DNA of 63,358 bases from Paramoeba atlantica (Eukaryota; Discosea). The notes beneath the pieces are model-generated. The model saw only the letters and a list, made by a program, of their open reading frames with translations. It was not told the DNA's origin and made no database searches. Where the stretch lies: assembly GCA_977017575.1 (NCBI GenBank), contig CDRNVI010000166.1, positions 1 through 63,358 of the forward strand. The letters are read 5' to 3'. The translations under genes were made by a program, and so were the position numbers. This document shows positions 1 to 9,185 of the stretch, in pieces; within the stretch, counting starts at the first letter, position 1; the number at the start of each line of letters is the position of its first letter.

Positions 1-26
1 GGTGACTTTTCGCTGTGGGGGGTTTA
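1..26 (-). mobile_element. Solo terminus of a C-run Tc1-like element (family A)
   Basis: A G-run end reading into GGGGGGTT is followed by TA at 25-26. It matches the ends of the family A elements described below (for example the right end near 36620). Only the terminus lies in the window; the rest may lie to the left. Confidence 0.6.
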
Positions 27-54
27 TAATATTTATAATATAAGTTTGAGCTCA

Positions 55-917
55 TTTTTGTTGCATTTTGCTGTTCCCAACACAAAGACTTTGCGCGTTA
101 TAGCATGGAACCAAGGCTCTCAAATGCGTGCATCCGATAGATGTATTATCACTTTCTTCACATTTTTCAAGAGACCAATTTCTCACACTTTAACAAAATA
201 AATCTTCTCCTCCCGTGAGAAATTCAATTATTTTTGTCCGTTTTCGCTGATTTTTGTTGCAAACGAGAGATCTCGTTCTCCTAGCAAAATTCTTTGCCGC
301 TATTCTTTAATATTGACCCACTTGTGCCCCCTGGCCGCGGGAGTGTTTGTTTTCTTAAATTAGTGTGGTATGACGATGCAAAAAAATAGAACCTAAAAAT
401 AATTTTTTTTTTCAGTTTCTAAAACGATCTAAAAATGGTGGGAACGTCTAGATCTCAGAATTTTGAACGAGAAAATGATATCTTAACACCCTTAGGCCCC
501 TTCAAGCAAAAAGTAAAGGGGACAGCTTAAAAAAGTTGATTTATCACCGTTTCAAGAAAGAACCAATCAAAGACAAATATTCCACCACGTGACAAATTGA
601 ATGTTTGTTATCTGTTTTTCATCATTTTTGTTGCAATCGAGAGATCTCGTTCCCCTAGCGAAGATCTGTGACACCATTTTCATGTTGACCCCCTTCTCCC
701 CACCTGGTCGAGGAACATGAGATTTTTCGGGTAATATTGGCATGACTATGTAAAAACGTCATTAAAAAAATGAGTTTTAATTTGTTATCTGTGAAGAGGT
801 CTAAAAACAGCGGGAACGTGCAGATCTCAAAATTTTGAACGAAAAAGTGGTGCCGCAACCCCCCTAAGCCTCGTTGTATAAAAAAAAGAGGGGGGTGACT
901 TATTCGTGTGGGGGGTT
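55..917 (-). mobile_element. Non-coding family A derivative, internally duplicated
   Basis: The right end at 890-917 is a family A 5' terminus read on the minus strand, followed by TA at 918-919. The left part around 55-80 matches the 3' subterminal sequence of family A (the TTTGTTGCATTTTGC region). Blocks 190-540 and 560-917 are two diverged tandem copies of about 360 bp. Each has an 'AACGGGA...GATCTCAAAATTTTGA'-like subterminal motif, reading as GGGAACGT(C/G) then AGATCTCA. No transposase reading frame survives, so this looks like a MITE or a dimer of one. Confidence 0.55.
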
Positions 918-1011
918 TATATGAGACGGTGTTTACTGATTAGATATAGTTTATTGATGTTTTATCTCCAATGCCTGGACGAGGCGTCGCCGACCGCTTG
1001 TTACCCAAATA

Positions 1012-1278
1012 CTAATTACTAATCTTAACTCCTTGTGAATTTTCAGCGCCACTTCTCGTAACGCGTTGGTTGCCAGAGCTCTCGCTGCATCCTGCATTTT
1101 TTAGGGCCTCACACTTAGCGGAAGGCTCTCCGTTGTAAGTGCTTTTAATTTTGACCTTTAACGATTTTTCACTTTCTTTAGACTTACGTGATCCTATTAC
1201 ATGGTCGGCCTTCTCGGTTAGACCTACTCCCTTGTTGCGTGCTTTCTTAAGGGACCGCAGAGGAGGAAGTCTTGTCAT
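1012..1278 (-). CDS. Unrecognised small basic ORF, 88 aa
   Basis: The frame opens with ATG at 1278 and is rich in Lys and Ser. I see no recognisable domain, signal peptide or membrane segment. It lies between a Tc1-like remnant and a LINE scrap, so it may be part of a mobile element or chance coding. Confidence 0.2.
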   Translation of the reverse strand: MTRLPPLRSLKKARNKGVGLTEKADHVIGSRKSKESEKSLKVKIKSTYNGEPSAKCEALKNAGCSESSGNQRVTRSGAENSQGVKISN

Positions 1279-1389
1279 GGTGGTGCCGAAATATTAAACA
1301 AAAAAATCAACAAGGTACAGAAATAGATAGAAATAGATAGTGACGACGAAATTTCATGTATAAATCTATGCCATATGCTGGCCGATCTC

Positions 1390-1565
1390 ATCCATGGTTT
1401 CCTGGAACGTAATGAGGCGCCTCAACCGTGCTAGATTGGTCGCCATCCACAAACCTAAAGGTGGCGTTAGGCCAGTCGCTATGGGAGAAGTCTTGAAACT
1501 AGCTGGCATAATTCTTATGCGAAGATACGAACGCATGCTGGACCCACTACTCTCCCTCTCATTAA
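1390..1565 (+). pseudogene. LINE reverse-transcriptase fragment
   Basis: The translated stretch contains GGVRPVAMGEVLKLAG, which aligns with SLACRPIAMGEIFLKLAS in the LINE at 48789-52441. This is the first conserved RT block of non-LTR elements. The fragment is cut on both sides and passes into AT-rich sequence at about 1566. No catalytic Asp is present. Confidence 0.6.
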
Positions 1566-1689
1566 TTTTTATAAATTATAAATTATAACAAAAAGTGAGT
1601 TATAATTATAATTACCGTCCCCCCCCTATTTACTATTTAGTACCTTGCCCCCCCTATTTAGTGTTTAATTTCAAGGCTTCGCAGAAAAT

Positions 1690-1708
1690 GGCGCCGCGAA
1701 GCGGCGCC
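1690..1708 (+). repeat. GCGAAGC hairpin plus T tract, locus 1
   Basis: GGCGCCGCGAAGCGGCGCC gives a perfect 8-bp stem with a GAA loop. It is followed after two bases by nine T. One of eight such modules in the window. Confidence 0.8.
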
Positions 1709-1783
1709 GATTTTTTTTTGTACAACCCCGTTCACGAAAAATGGGACCAACCTTGAAAGAGCTGCGAGACTTGTTTTTAGTTA

Positions 1784-2000
1784 CTGTCCCCCCTCCCCTT
1801 AAGCGCACCCGGTCAGCCCCCCTCCCCTTAAGCGCACCCGGTCAGCCCCCCTCGCCCCCCGTTTAAGCGCACATAGAGTTGAAGGAAAGAGCCCGGCGCC
1901 GCGAAGCGTCGCCAAATTTTTTTTTACGCAGTGATTCAGACCCCTACGTTTAAGTGCACTTTTCGCTGAAAACGAGGTGCGCTTAAACGGGGGGGGACAG
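1784..2000. mobile_element. 217-bp C-run MITE with TA target duplication
   Basis: The termini are CTGTCCCCCC...GGGGGGACAG, flanked by TA at 1782-1783 and 2001-2002. Subterminal TTAAGCGCACC and GGTGCGCTTAA are inverted. It is closely related to 29360-29539. It has no coding capacity and carries one hairpin module. Confidence 0.75.
1895..1913 (+). repeat. GCGAAGC hairpin plus T tract, locus 2
   Basis: GGCGCCGCGAAGCGTCGCC has the 8-bp stem with one mismatch and the GAA loop intact. It is followed by AAA and nine T. Confidence 0.75.
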
Positions 2001-2077
2001 TAATTTCTTTTTAGGCATACTCAGATTACCACAGAGAACACCGAAAAAATAGTGCCGAAGCGCAAGGAAATGGACCA

Positions 2078-2400
2078 TTGTCGCCTGGGTTAGACGCAAA
2101 GCTTTTAGAAGCGGTAGGGGAAATAAAGGGTCTTAACTCCGATGTATCGCGCGGAGCTGATGACGATATCAGCCTTGACTCTTTGTCCCCTGAAAAGGAA
2201 GCACCCGTTCCACAATTAATTTCAGATCCAAGTGACGAACAATTCAAGTCCTTGGAGGAAAAATCAATGCCAAGGATGCAATTATCAAGAGGCTGCTTAA
2301 CAAGCTCTGCAAGACTAAACGAAAGATTAGAACTCTTGAAAGAGTGTGGAGGATTTCATGGAGCCCGAAACGCGAACATCAGCCGGTTCGTTTCGAAAGT
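2078..2400 (+). pseudogene. Fragment of an acidic/coiled-coil protein
   Basis: The first part is acidic (EIKGLNSDVSRGADDDISL). Near 2250 the sensible frame changes, and the downstream frame reads KSLEEKINAKDAIIKRLLNK, a heptad-like charged helix. There is no clear start and no recognised domain. The acidic then coiled-coil order resembles the N-terminus of the transposase at 16944, but I could not establish homology. Confidence 0.3.
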
Positions 2401-2431
2401 TTTCGAGTGTAGTTTCGGTATCAACGAATAT

Positions 2432-2450
2432 GGCGCCGCAAAGCGGCACC
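2432..2450 (+). repeat. GC hairpin plus T tract, locus 3 (GCAAAGC variant)
   Basis: GGCGCCGCAAAGCGGCACC has the same layout as the other modules but the loop is AAA and the stem has one mismatch. It is followed by G and seven T. Confidence 0.65.
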
Positions 2451-2634
2451 GTTTTTTTCCGCTCATTTTTTCATTTTTTATCTGTTTTTCACGTCTTTTT
2501 CATTGATCTTTCCTCTCCCCTACTTAGTGTTTAATTTTGCCGAATTCTACTAAACACTAAATAGGGGGGGGGGGTATAATTATAAAAATTAATGATCCCG
2601 TATAAATGACCGCTATTTCAAAAAAAGGTCGGCG

Positions 2635-2964
2635 CTAGTACGATCTGTAAGATGGTAGTGCCAGGGAAATTGTTGGAAATAATTCGCGTAAGCACAAAAC
2701 GATAGTGCTGAAATTCGGTTCAGAGCCTAGAGATTTTCCATGCCTCGTATATTTCACTGCTTGTTTCGACAAGGCGTCCACAGCGTCGCATACTACGTTT
2801 TTGATTGAAACTGATAACTGTTTTTTTAACGACAGGGTCGACCCCTCTTCGCTGGAGTCCGATTCTTCTTCGTTACCTGACTCTGCGCTATCAGGACTCA
2901 AAATTTGAAATTGTTCTGTGAGTTTATGCCATTGAATAGCCCCATTGGCATCGCAAAACCACAT
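2635..2964 (-). CDS. Unrecognised fragment with acidic segment, 109 aa
   Basis: An acidic Ser/Glu run (NEEESDSSEEGS) is followed by a helical-looking segment. No domain is recognised. The preceding minus-strand frame ends close by at 3014, so the two may be pieces of one decayed gene. It lies wholly inside the 18-bp direct-repeat segment. Confidence 0.2.
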   Translation of the reverse strand: MWFCDANGAIQWHKLTEQFQILSPDSAESGNEEESDSSEEGSTLSLKKQLSVSIKNVVCDAVDALSKQAVKYTRHGKSLGSEPNFSTIVLCLRELFPTISLALPSYRSY

Positions 2965-3013
2965 AAGTCGACGGTTCTGCTTATCCCAGAAGACAGGAAC
3001 CCCTTAAGCCCCC

Positions 3014-3283
3014 TTAGCAAACAATACAGTGGCATATACGCTGCACTGCAATGAGCAAAAAGCTTCTCTTTGTTCTATAAAGCATTGGCCATGTATCCCC
3101 TCCATCATACTTTCTCTGCACTAAACATGGCAGCACGTGTTGAACGGAGATAGTCTTCCCATAAATTACCAAATAAGTTTGTATTTTCTCACCATCTGCC
3201 TCCAGCATAGAAATCAACCATTTGCGCTTTTCTGTAAGAAATTTCTTCGAAGGGCGTCCATCCACGTTCACAAAATAATCCAT
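3014..3283 (-). CDS. Unrecognised ORF, 89 aa from the internal Met
   Basis: The likely start is the Met that opens MDYFVNVDGRPSKKFL. The frame could extend upstream to 3379, but that part is low-complexity. The sequence has a compact mixed alpha/beta composition and no recognised motif. It lies in the same direct-repeat-bounded segment as 2635-2964. Confidence 0.25.
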   Translation of the reverse strand: MDYFVNVDGRPSKKFLTEKRKWLISMLEADGEKIQTYLVIYGKTISVQHVLPCLVQRKYDGGDTWPMLYRTKRSFLLIAVQRICHCIVC

Positions 3284-3399
3284 CTTAAGTAGAGTAAAAG
3301 AAAAAATTCTTTGGTTTAGAAAAAAATTAAGAAATTGCGTTCGATTAATTTCTGATTTATAAAAATTAATGATCCGCATAAACTAAATTTTTATTCTGC

Positions 3400-4075
3400 A
3401 CTCCGCGGCGGATGCAGCCCTTGCTCAAGAGCAGATGGAGCAATACGAATTTTCCCGAATTCAGGTTGATGAAACCTTTATAGGGAAACGGAAATATCAG
3501 CGGGGGAGGCGACAGCGCAAACGGGGGTGGTGGTTTGCGACAGTTACCGAGATTCGAGGTCAAGAAATGGGAAGAACCCATAGCTAGTGAAACGAAGAGA
3601 TACGGAAACTCTTCATAACTTTATTCTTCCTCACTTGACAAGTGCGAGGGCTGTCGTGGTTAGCGACTGTTGGGGGGCGTACACCACTTTGGGTGACTTT
3701 TGTCGCCACCACGCTGTGAATCACAGCGTGGAGTTTGTGAACTCCCAAGGGTACCACACGAACACCGCTGAAGGGTCACATCGCATCATAAAGGACTGGG
3801 TGCGGAAACAGCACTACAATTTTGGTGCCATGTCCTTGGAATTGATGCGAAATGTGGCCCTTCAGTGTGTGAAGTTGGGGGACGTCCACAACGGGCGAGA
3901 GACCGCGTGGCAAGTTCGCATGGCAAACCTTTTCACGTGCTTCCTGGAATATTACGGAAGTGATGTAGATGATTTTGAGGACAGCGTCAGTTTGAGTAGT
4001 TGTCCGTCAGATTACATGAGCGAAGATGATTTCGTTCCAAGTGAGACTGACAGTGTTACAATGGAAGACAATTAA
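3400..4075 (+). pseudogene. Merlin (ISXO2/IS1595-like) transposase, frameshifted
   Basis: The first half reads QVDETFIGKRKYQRGRR and then GWWFATV, the hallmark start of the ISXO2-type DDE domain. A frame change near 3580-3590 separates it from VVVSDCWGAYTTLG, AVNHSVEFV and YHTNTAEGSHRIIKDW. These are the second Asp, the VNH motif and the HTNT(I/A)EG motif of the family. The C-terminus is an acidic Ser/Asp tail ending at 4075. The N-terminal zinc-binding region typical of the family was not found. It is a relic, since it needs at least one frame change to read through. Confidence 0.8.
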
Positions 4076-4250
4076 TATTTCCTTTTTTTTGTACATAACT
4101 ATATAGTTTGCTGGGACTCAGAGCTGAATCTGACTGGCTAAAATAAAAACAATAAAAAACAAAAAAAAAATAAAAAAAAATAGTTTTGGGCGCGGAAAAT
4201 TACTGCATGCAAGGATTGAATCCTTCTCCAGCTAAAGATTCAGTTTCCGT

Positions 4251-4362
4251 AGCCCACTTCTGGAGGCAAAAGCCCCCGTTTGCGAGCAAGGCCCAACGTT
4301 GAGCGAAGCCCACTTCTGGAGGCAAAAGCCCCCGTTTTCGAGCAAGGCCCAACTGTGAGCGT
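4251..4362. repeat. Two-copy 56-bp tandem duplication
   Basis: AGCCCACTTCTGGAGGCAAA starts at 4251 and again at 4307, followed by CCCCGTTT(G/T)CGAGCAAGGCCC in both copies. A shortened third start appears at about 4363. Confidence 0.8.
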
Positions 4363-4390
4363 AGCCCTGGGACATAATAATATTTTTCGG

Positions 4391-4418
4391 CGACCCGCGC
4401 GCTCCAGCGCGCGGGTCG
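4391..4418. repeat. Perfect 13-bp-stem hairpin
   Basis: CGACCCGCGCGCT and AGCGCGCGGGTCG are exact reverse complements separated by CC. It sits just beyond the 3' side of the tyrosine-recombinase-like fossil and the 56-bp duplication, and may be part of that element's terminal structure. Confidence 0.7.
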
Positions 4419-4623
4419 CGCACTGAGAACCTGTGTTTACCCCTTCCGCAGGATTGTCGCTCAAAATATGTATATGGATCAGTCAAAAACGCTTCGATGA
4501 AGACAAACAGAAAAAACAGTGAAAGTTGACTTGCGTGCTGCGTGGCACAGCTCCTAGCAAGCGATAAGGGGGGGCTTGTTCTAGGGAGGTAACATCTCCT
4601 CGGAGATATAATGCCTAAAAAAA

Positions 4624-6851
4624 TCAAAAATCAAACGGTCGATATGGGTTGAGTCGCGTGCTTTTCGTCGTCCTTCCCCGATAAATGACAATTTCTTCCG
4701 GATGTATCAGCACGAAGTTCACTCTTGTTAGCTGCGTAACCTCTGTCCACCTGGCTGCCGCCTTCCAACAAATTAGTATCGCCATCCATTCCGACGCTGT
4801 AACTCGACAAGCTAGCTTCTTTAGTAAATAAGGCGTGACGGGCAGCATCTGCCTTTGTGGCTCCAGTGCGCCTTGGGCTTGAAGAGCTCTAGGAGGCCTT
4901 GGGCTTGAAGAGCTCCAGGAGCGGTGCGGGCGTACTTGGTAGACGATGGGCCTTATAACCTGCAGGTTGTGGGTTCGATTCCCGCTATCGACAAAACTCG
5001 CAACCTGGCTGCCTCACTACAAAGGGAGAGCGATCAGGAGTGCCTTCAAGGCCCAACCAAACCCTGCTCCCCTGGAGGACCGACCCGGAACCGCCGGGCT
5101 GAACCAGGCTCCAGCGCACCCGCTAAATTGCGAGCTGCTTACGCAAAGGAGGCTTGAGACACAGCCTACACGATGCAACGGGGTTGGACGCCCGTCCTGG
5201 GAGCTACGGTTGGGTAGCCGTTCTCGGGCCGCAAGGCGTCGAGTGCCGTCCGGGAAGGGGGTAGCAAGACAATGAAGGTCAGTGACCTGAGACTCTACCC
5301 TAACGGTTGGCGCTGCAGATCCCTCCGTGTCTTCTTCTTCTCTTCTTCTTCTGAAGAGCTCTTGAGTACAATTTTAGCGGGGTCACTTCGTACGACATCA
5401 GGTTGAGTACGGACTGCAGGTTTTTCACATAACTGTGACGTGTCGAGGTGTGACGTGTCGCTGCTTTCGACAAAATTCTTCCATCCTCGTCCATAGTCGA
5501 CTTCTCGAAAGCCAGGTCCCTTGCGTCCACATAGGCTGTACAGCCGTTACCACTATTCGCCCCGTCGCTGTGGTTGGGTTTCATGAATTTTGGAGGTCAG
5601 ACTGTGCATAGTCGAGGTGTTTTGCCGAATCGTGTTGTTGGATGGACGAATTTGTCGCTGCACGGCACGATGCATCGTGAGTTCTTGTCTCGAAGAATGA
5701 TAGGACGTGTTTAATAAAATCACCCGCCGTCGTTTCAACGGCTGGGCACAGTATTCGGGGTGGGGGCCATTTCCTAGTAAGGCCGTCTTTCGCCGCGAGC
5801 ACCACGCATCGTCGTTGCCGCGGTGCTGGTCACGGTGCTGCTTGCCACCCCTCGCCCGAAACCCGATCGATTCAAGGCGGGGCAGTCGGCCCGAAAATGT
5901 CCAGTTTGCCGACAGTTATAACAGACTCGTTGACGGAATGTCCGTCCGCGCGTGCGATTTAGCTGTGTAGCACGCAAGTGCTCTTCAATCATGGCTTGAC
6001 CGTATTTGTCTCCCGGGTTCTCCTCCTTGTACAGCTTTTGATGAGCACGTTCAACTTCCACTCCGGCGGCGGCTCAGTAGTGGCTGCGAAGCTCTTCTAC
6101 AACTATCACTGCCATGTTTAGAAAATGACCATCCCGCCAGTCCTGCCACTCACGGGCAGAATAAATTCATTCGATCAAGAGCTTGAAAAGTCGTTCGCGT
6201 TGCGGTGGGGGATTAAATCGGACTCCTAACTGGGGTGCATCCCGCAGCTCCCTAATCAAATCTCTTGCTTTAAACTCATCGCCAGCATTCAACCAAGGTC
6301 CCCACGTAGTCGGATCGTACGGAGAGAAATTCTTTGGGTCATCGGGAACCACAGCGCGTAGGTCCATCTCTGCCTGCTGAGCCGCGAGGGAACCGTCTTC
6401 AGTACCGTCCGGCATACAGCTATCAACCTGCACGATCTCAAGGGCAAAATATCGAATTCGCGGATGAGGAAAAGGATAGCTTTTGTTAGGTTCGTCATCC
6501 CACTTTGCAACCAACTCATCATTGTTTCGTTTTTTTGGGGAACTTAAAAGAGACTGACCCTTCGACGACCTGCTGAAAATCATCCCCCTGCTCCGCCCAC
6601 ACAGCCTTGATCCTAACCTTTCGCTTCGCTCGCAAAATATCAACTATTCGAGCTTGGAACTCTCCTCTTTCGACATCAGTCATTAAACGGGTCTCGCGGT
6701 CTTCCACCTGCTCGGGATTCAGCGTTCCATCCCTGCGCTCGCGTCGTGGCCCTCGACGTCGAGATGCAGGAGGATCAGGAGCGACGGGAGGCGGACTTTC
6801 AGCTCGTGTCATCGACACCGCCCGTCGCACCGCATCAACGATACCAGACAA
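4624..6851 (-). mobile_element. Retroelement fossil: gag-like region and tyrosine-recombinase-like region
   Basis: Read on the minus strand, the 6851-5774 part encodes a Pro/Arg-rich and then charged gag-like region with one CCHC zinc knuckle (CYNCRQTGHFRADC). The 4848-4624 part encodes a segment like the Arg-box region of tyrosine recombinases (ARWTEVTQL, then GRTTKS). This combination suggests a DIRS/Ngaro-type relative of LTR elements. No RT, protease or integrase core was recognised. The element is broken in several places and a SINE has inserted into it. It looks old. Family assignment is tentative. Confidence 0.45.
4916..5351 (+). mobile_element. tRNA-derived SINE, about 436 bp, with 10-bp target duplication
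   Basis: The head at about 4921-4986 resembles a tRNA. A perfect B box (GGTTCGATTCC, 4972-4982) lies in a T arm GTGGG/CCCGC, the loop is CTTATAA as in tRNA-Ile(UAU), and there is an A-box-like GGGCGTACTTGG. The anticodon stem is poorly paired, so it is not a functional tRNA. A body of about 330 bp with no recognised LINE tail ends in a TCTTC-rich 3' tail. TGAAGAGCTC occurs on both sides (4906-4915 and 5352-5361) as the target duplication. A 27-bp flanking duplication containing the same GAAGAGCTC precedes the element. It lies inside the retroelement fossil. Confidence 0.75.
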
Positions 6852-7080
6852 CTCGTAGCACTTAGCAAAACTTGAAGACTACTATCAAAATATATAAAAT
6901 ATTTATTTCCATGTATCACTATAGAAACTATTCATAAATAAAACGTACAATGCCCGTCGGCCAATTTTCATCACTATAAAGCCCCTCCTAAATTTCCTTC
7001 CGTGAACTTCTACTGTATCTGTGCCCATGTTGAATAATACGAGATAGACTTGACTTTGGAGACTAGAAGATTATTTGACT

Positions 7081-7392
7081 TCAAAGGCTTATGCCACCTA
7101 GCCATTTTTCACCCTGTATGTGGTTCCGCAATTGCGATACGATAGTGTAAGCCGCAAACTTTTCATTTTCCAATTGAAAAGCTTCACGTATAACTTTTGG
7201 GTCAGAATCCGCTCGTTTTGCAAGGGCTTTGATCAAGACCTTGGTATCTTCATGTAACATTCCACAATCCGTTAAAGCGATGCAACGAAAATACTCTGGT
7301 TCTAATCCCTTCTCTACAACGTATTTCCGATGTTTCTTTCTACGGCACTCTCTAACAGGGCTTTGCTGGTCTGTTTTTGGTAACTGCTGCAT
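7081..7392 (-). CDS. Unrecognised ORF, 103 aa
   Basis: ATG at 7392 opens a charged, largely helical sequence with no recognised motif (basic N-terminus, then alternating acidic and basic segments). No similar frame was noticed elsewhere in the window. It lies between the retroelement fossil and an intact Tc1-like element. It could be a host exon or a fragment of an unrecognised element. Confidence 0.25.
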   Translation of the reverse strand: MQQLPKTDQQSPVRECRRKKHRKYVVEKGLEPEYFRCIALTDCGMLHEDTKVLIKALAKRADSDPKVIREAFQLENEKFAAYTIVSQLRNHIQGEKWLGGISL

Positions 7393-7494
7393 AGTGTGTG
7401 GACAACTGTGACATCATATAGAACTCCAATATCTGGATTCAATATAAATTTATATATATATATATATATTTATATCCTATTATTATATAATATA

Positions 7495-8833
7495 AACCCC
7501 TGGCCAAAATAAGGCACCCCCCTCTAAAAATTCGATGCTTTGTTTGTTTGAGCTAATTTCAATGGCATTTTGCAGATCTCAGTTCGGGATTTATGTCATC
7601 CCACACTTGGTCACTAGTCCTATAGCTATTTATAAAGTGGAAACTATTTACCACTTTTTTACCTTTTCGCCACCTAGTTCGACGCAGGCCTTCAGTCTAC
7701 GATCGAAGCTTAAGATGGTATCATTTATCATCTCAGTAGGTAAAGAACTCCATGTGTTTAGAATACACCTTTGCAGTTCGGAAACTGTAGATGGTAGCTT
7801 TTCATTTACGTCTTGTTGTACCATTGACCATATGTTTTCAATGGGAGAAAGATCGGGAGAATTTGGGGGCCAATTTTTTAGTAGATTAATTTTTCGTTTG
7901 TTCAGGTAATTTATGGTGGCCTTGGCCGTATGAGCGGTGGCACCATCTTGTTGAAATATTCTTTTGCGGGGGAAATAAACATGTTTTAGTGTGTCTATGT
8001 ATGTTTCGTGGGTAATAGAGGTCCTGCTGGATAAAATTTTTAAGCATCTCCAGTTAATTCCTATAGCACCCCACACCTGACACTTAGGCGCCCAGCGCAC
8101 CTTTAGTCTCTTTGCAGGGGTCTCTCCTTTTTTTACCCACATTTTCATTCGATTATCGTTTGTATCAAACACCTTCTCATCTGAGAATATCAATTTCGAT
8201 GTGTCCTCTTTGTAATTTAAAGAAAACTGTACGCGTTTTTCTTTTTGTACAGCGGTGAGCCCTTGTGAAATTGGGCGTGGCCTGTATTGATGCCCTGCTT
8301 GCCTCAAATCTCGACGAACAGTTCGAGGGCTTGCAGTAACACCCTTTCTGCACAAAACAACAGAAATACGCTTTGAACTGTTGTACTTTGGCACCCCTGC
8401 CGCATCTTTCTTAGAAATAATGGTTTCAATCCTTTTTTTACGAGACTTTATTTTTTTTTTCTGTGGGGATTTCTTTAGGCTTTTTTTCGTCTCAATTTTG
8501 GGGTGATCACGGAGGTATTTTCGAATGTATTTCACGCTTACATTCAATTCACGTGCTATTCGTTTCTTTGGGATGCCATCTTGAAACCTTAAAAGCATGA
8601 GTTCCTTCCCCAGGGGGCTGAGGCCACCTTTCGGAGGCCTGCGGAATGATTTTTTCATAAATCGACCCTAATGTTAAAGTGGTAAAATATTTTTTTATTT
8701 TTTTATTTTTCATGAGCTAAAAACAGCGGGAACGTACAGATCTCAAAATTTTGAACGAAAACATGGTATGATAACCCTGCCATACCCCCTCATGCAAAAA
8801 ATAAGGGGGGTGCCTTATTGGTGGCCAGGGGTT
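7495..8833 (-). mobile_element. Family A Tc1-like element A1, complete (1339 bp)
   Basis: The inverted ends start AACCCCTGGCCA and continue AATAAGGCACCCCCCT, about 29 bp with few mismatches. They are flanked by TA at 7493-7494 and 8834-8835. It contains an uninterrupted transposase gene, so this is the best candidate for an autonomous copy of the family. A near-identical copy of its 5' 175 bp lies at 35261-35433. Confidence 0.85.
7648..8658 (-). CDS. Tc1/mariner-superfamily transposase, DD35E, 336 aa
   Basis: The protein would cut and paste the surrounding element at TA sites. The N-terminus (residues about 1-110) has paired helix-turn-helix regions, including IARELNVSVKYIRKYL. The catalytic core has IFSDEKVFD (first Asp), FQQDGATAHTA (second Asp) and NSPDLSPIENIW (Glu). 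Thirty-five residues separate the second Asp from the Glu. The length and the intact ATG-to-stop frame are normal for the superfamily. The element's inverted ends lie about 150-175 bp outside each end of the gene. Relatives at 9357, 11633, 23259 and 35858 are all broken. Confidence 0.9.
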   Translation of the reverse strand: MKKSFRRPPKGGLSPLGKELMLLRFQDGIPKKRIARELNVSVKYIRKYLRDHPKIETKKSLKKSPQKKKIKSRKKRIETIISKKDAAGVPKYNSSKRISVVLCRKGVTASPRTVRRDLRQAGHQYRPRPISQGLTAVQKEKRVQFSLNYKEDTSKLIFSDEKVFDTNDNRMKMWVKKGETPAKRLKVRWAPKCQVWGAIGINWRCLKILSSRTSITHETYIDTLKHVYFPRKRIFQQDGATAHTAKATINYLNKRKINLLKNWPPNSPDLSPIENIWSMVQQDVNEKLPSTVSELQRCILNTWSSLPTEMINDTILSFDRRLKACVELGGEKVKKW

Positions 8834-9185
8834 TATAATATATATATATGAGGGGCTGCGGATCGCGGGTTCGGCGCGGGTTCGGTGCGGGTTCGGCCTC
8901 TATCCTGATGGATAGAGGAGGAGTTTCGGGAGCAATCCACATGGGCTGTAAATCTTACAGTTGCTCCCATGTGCAGTTCAAAGCGCACATAGCTAAGGAA
9001 GAGCTAAGGCGTCTGAGATCAGTGTCCGTGGCGACAAAAGGACTTGCTCTCTGTAGCTCAAGAAAAAAATCTGTGAGTTGCTCTCTGGTAATGCCGTACA
9101 TGATAGAATTGCAGGACGCCTAGAGAGAAAACAAAAAGTAAGATGACATTCATGGGTAAGATACCTAACTTATTCATGATACATA

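Larger units (their letters stand above)
1608..2572. mobile_element. Composite C-run inverted-repeat element with hairpins
   Basis: The left end carries C runs followed by CTATTTAGTGTTTAAT. The right end at about 2551-2572 carries ACTAAACACTAAATAG followed by a G run, its inverted counterpart. Inside are two GC hairpins with T tracts (1690 and 2432), a complete smaller MITE (1784-2000) and a coiled-coil coding scrap. The outer boundaries are approximate. Confidence 0.45.
2581..3375. repeat. Segment bounded by 18-bp direct repeats
   Basis: TATAAAAATTAATGATCC occurs at 2581-2598 and again at 3358-3375. The roughly 760 bp between them hold two minus-strand frames of unknown function. The repeats could be a long target duplication or a recombination scar. 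Confidence 0.4.

Noticed and set aside
4921-4990. Functional tRNA-Ile gene
   Set aside because: The anticodon stem barely pairs and the unit has a SINE body, tail and target duplication.
8849-8910. GCGGGTTCGG repeats as telomeric or rDNA sequence
   Set aside because: Only two to three imperfect units at two places, unlike telomere arrays, and no rRNA sequence nearby.
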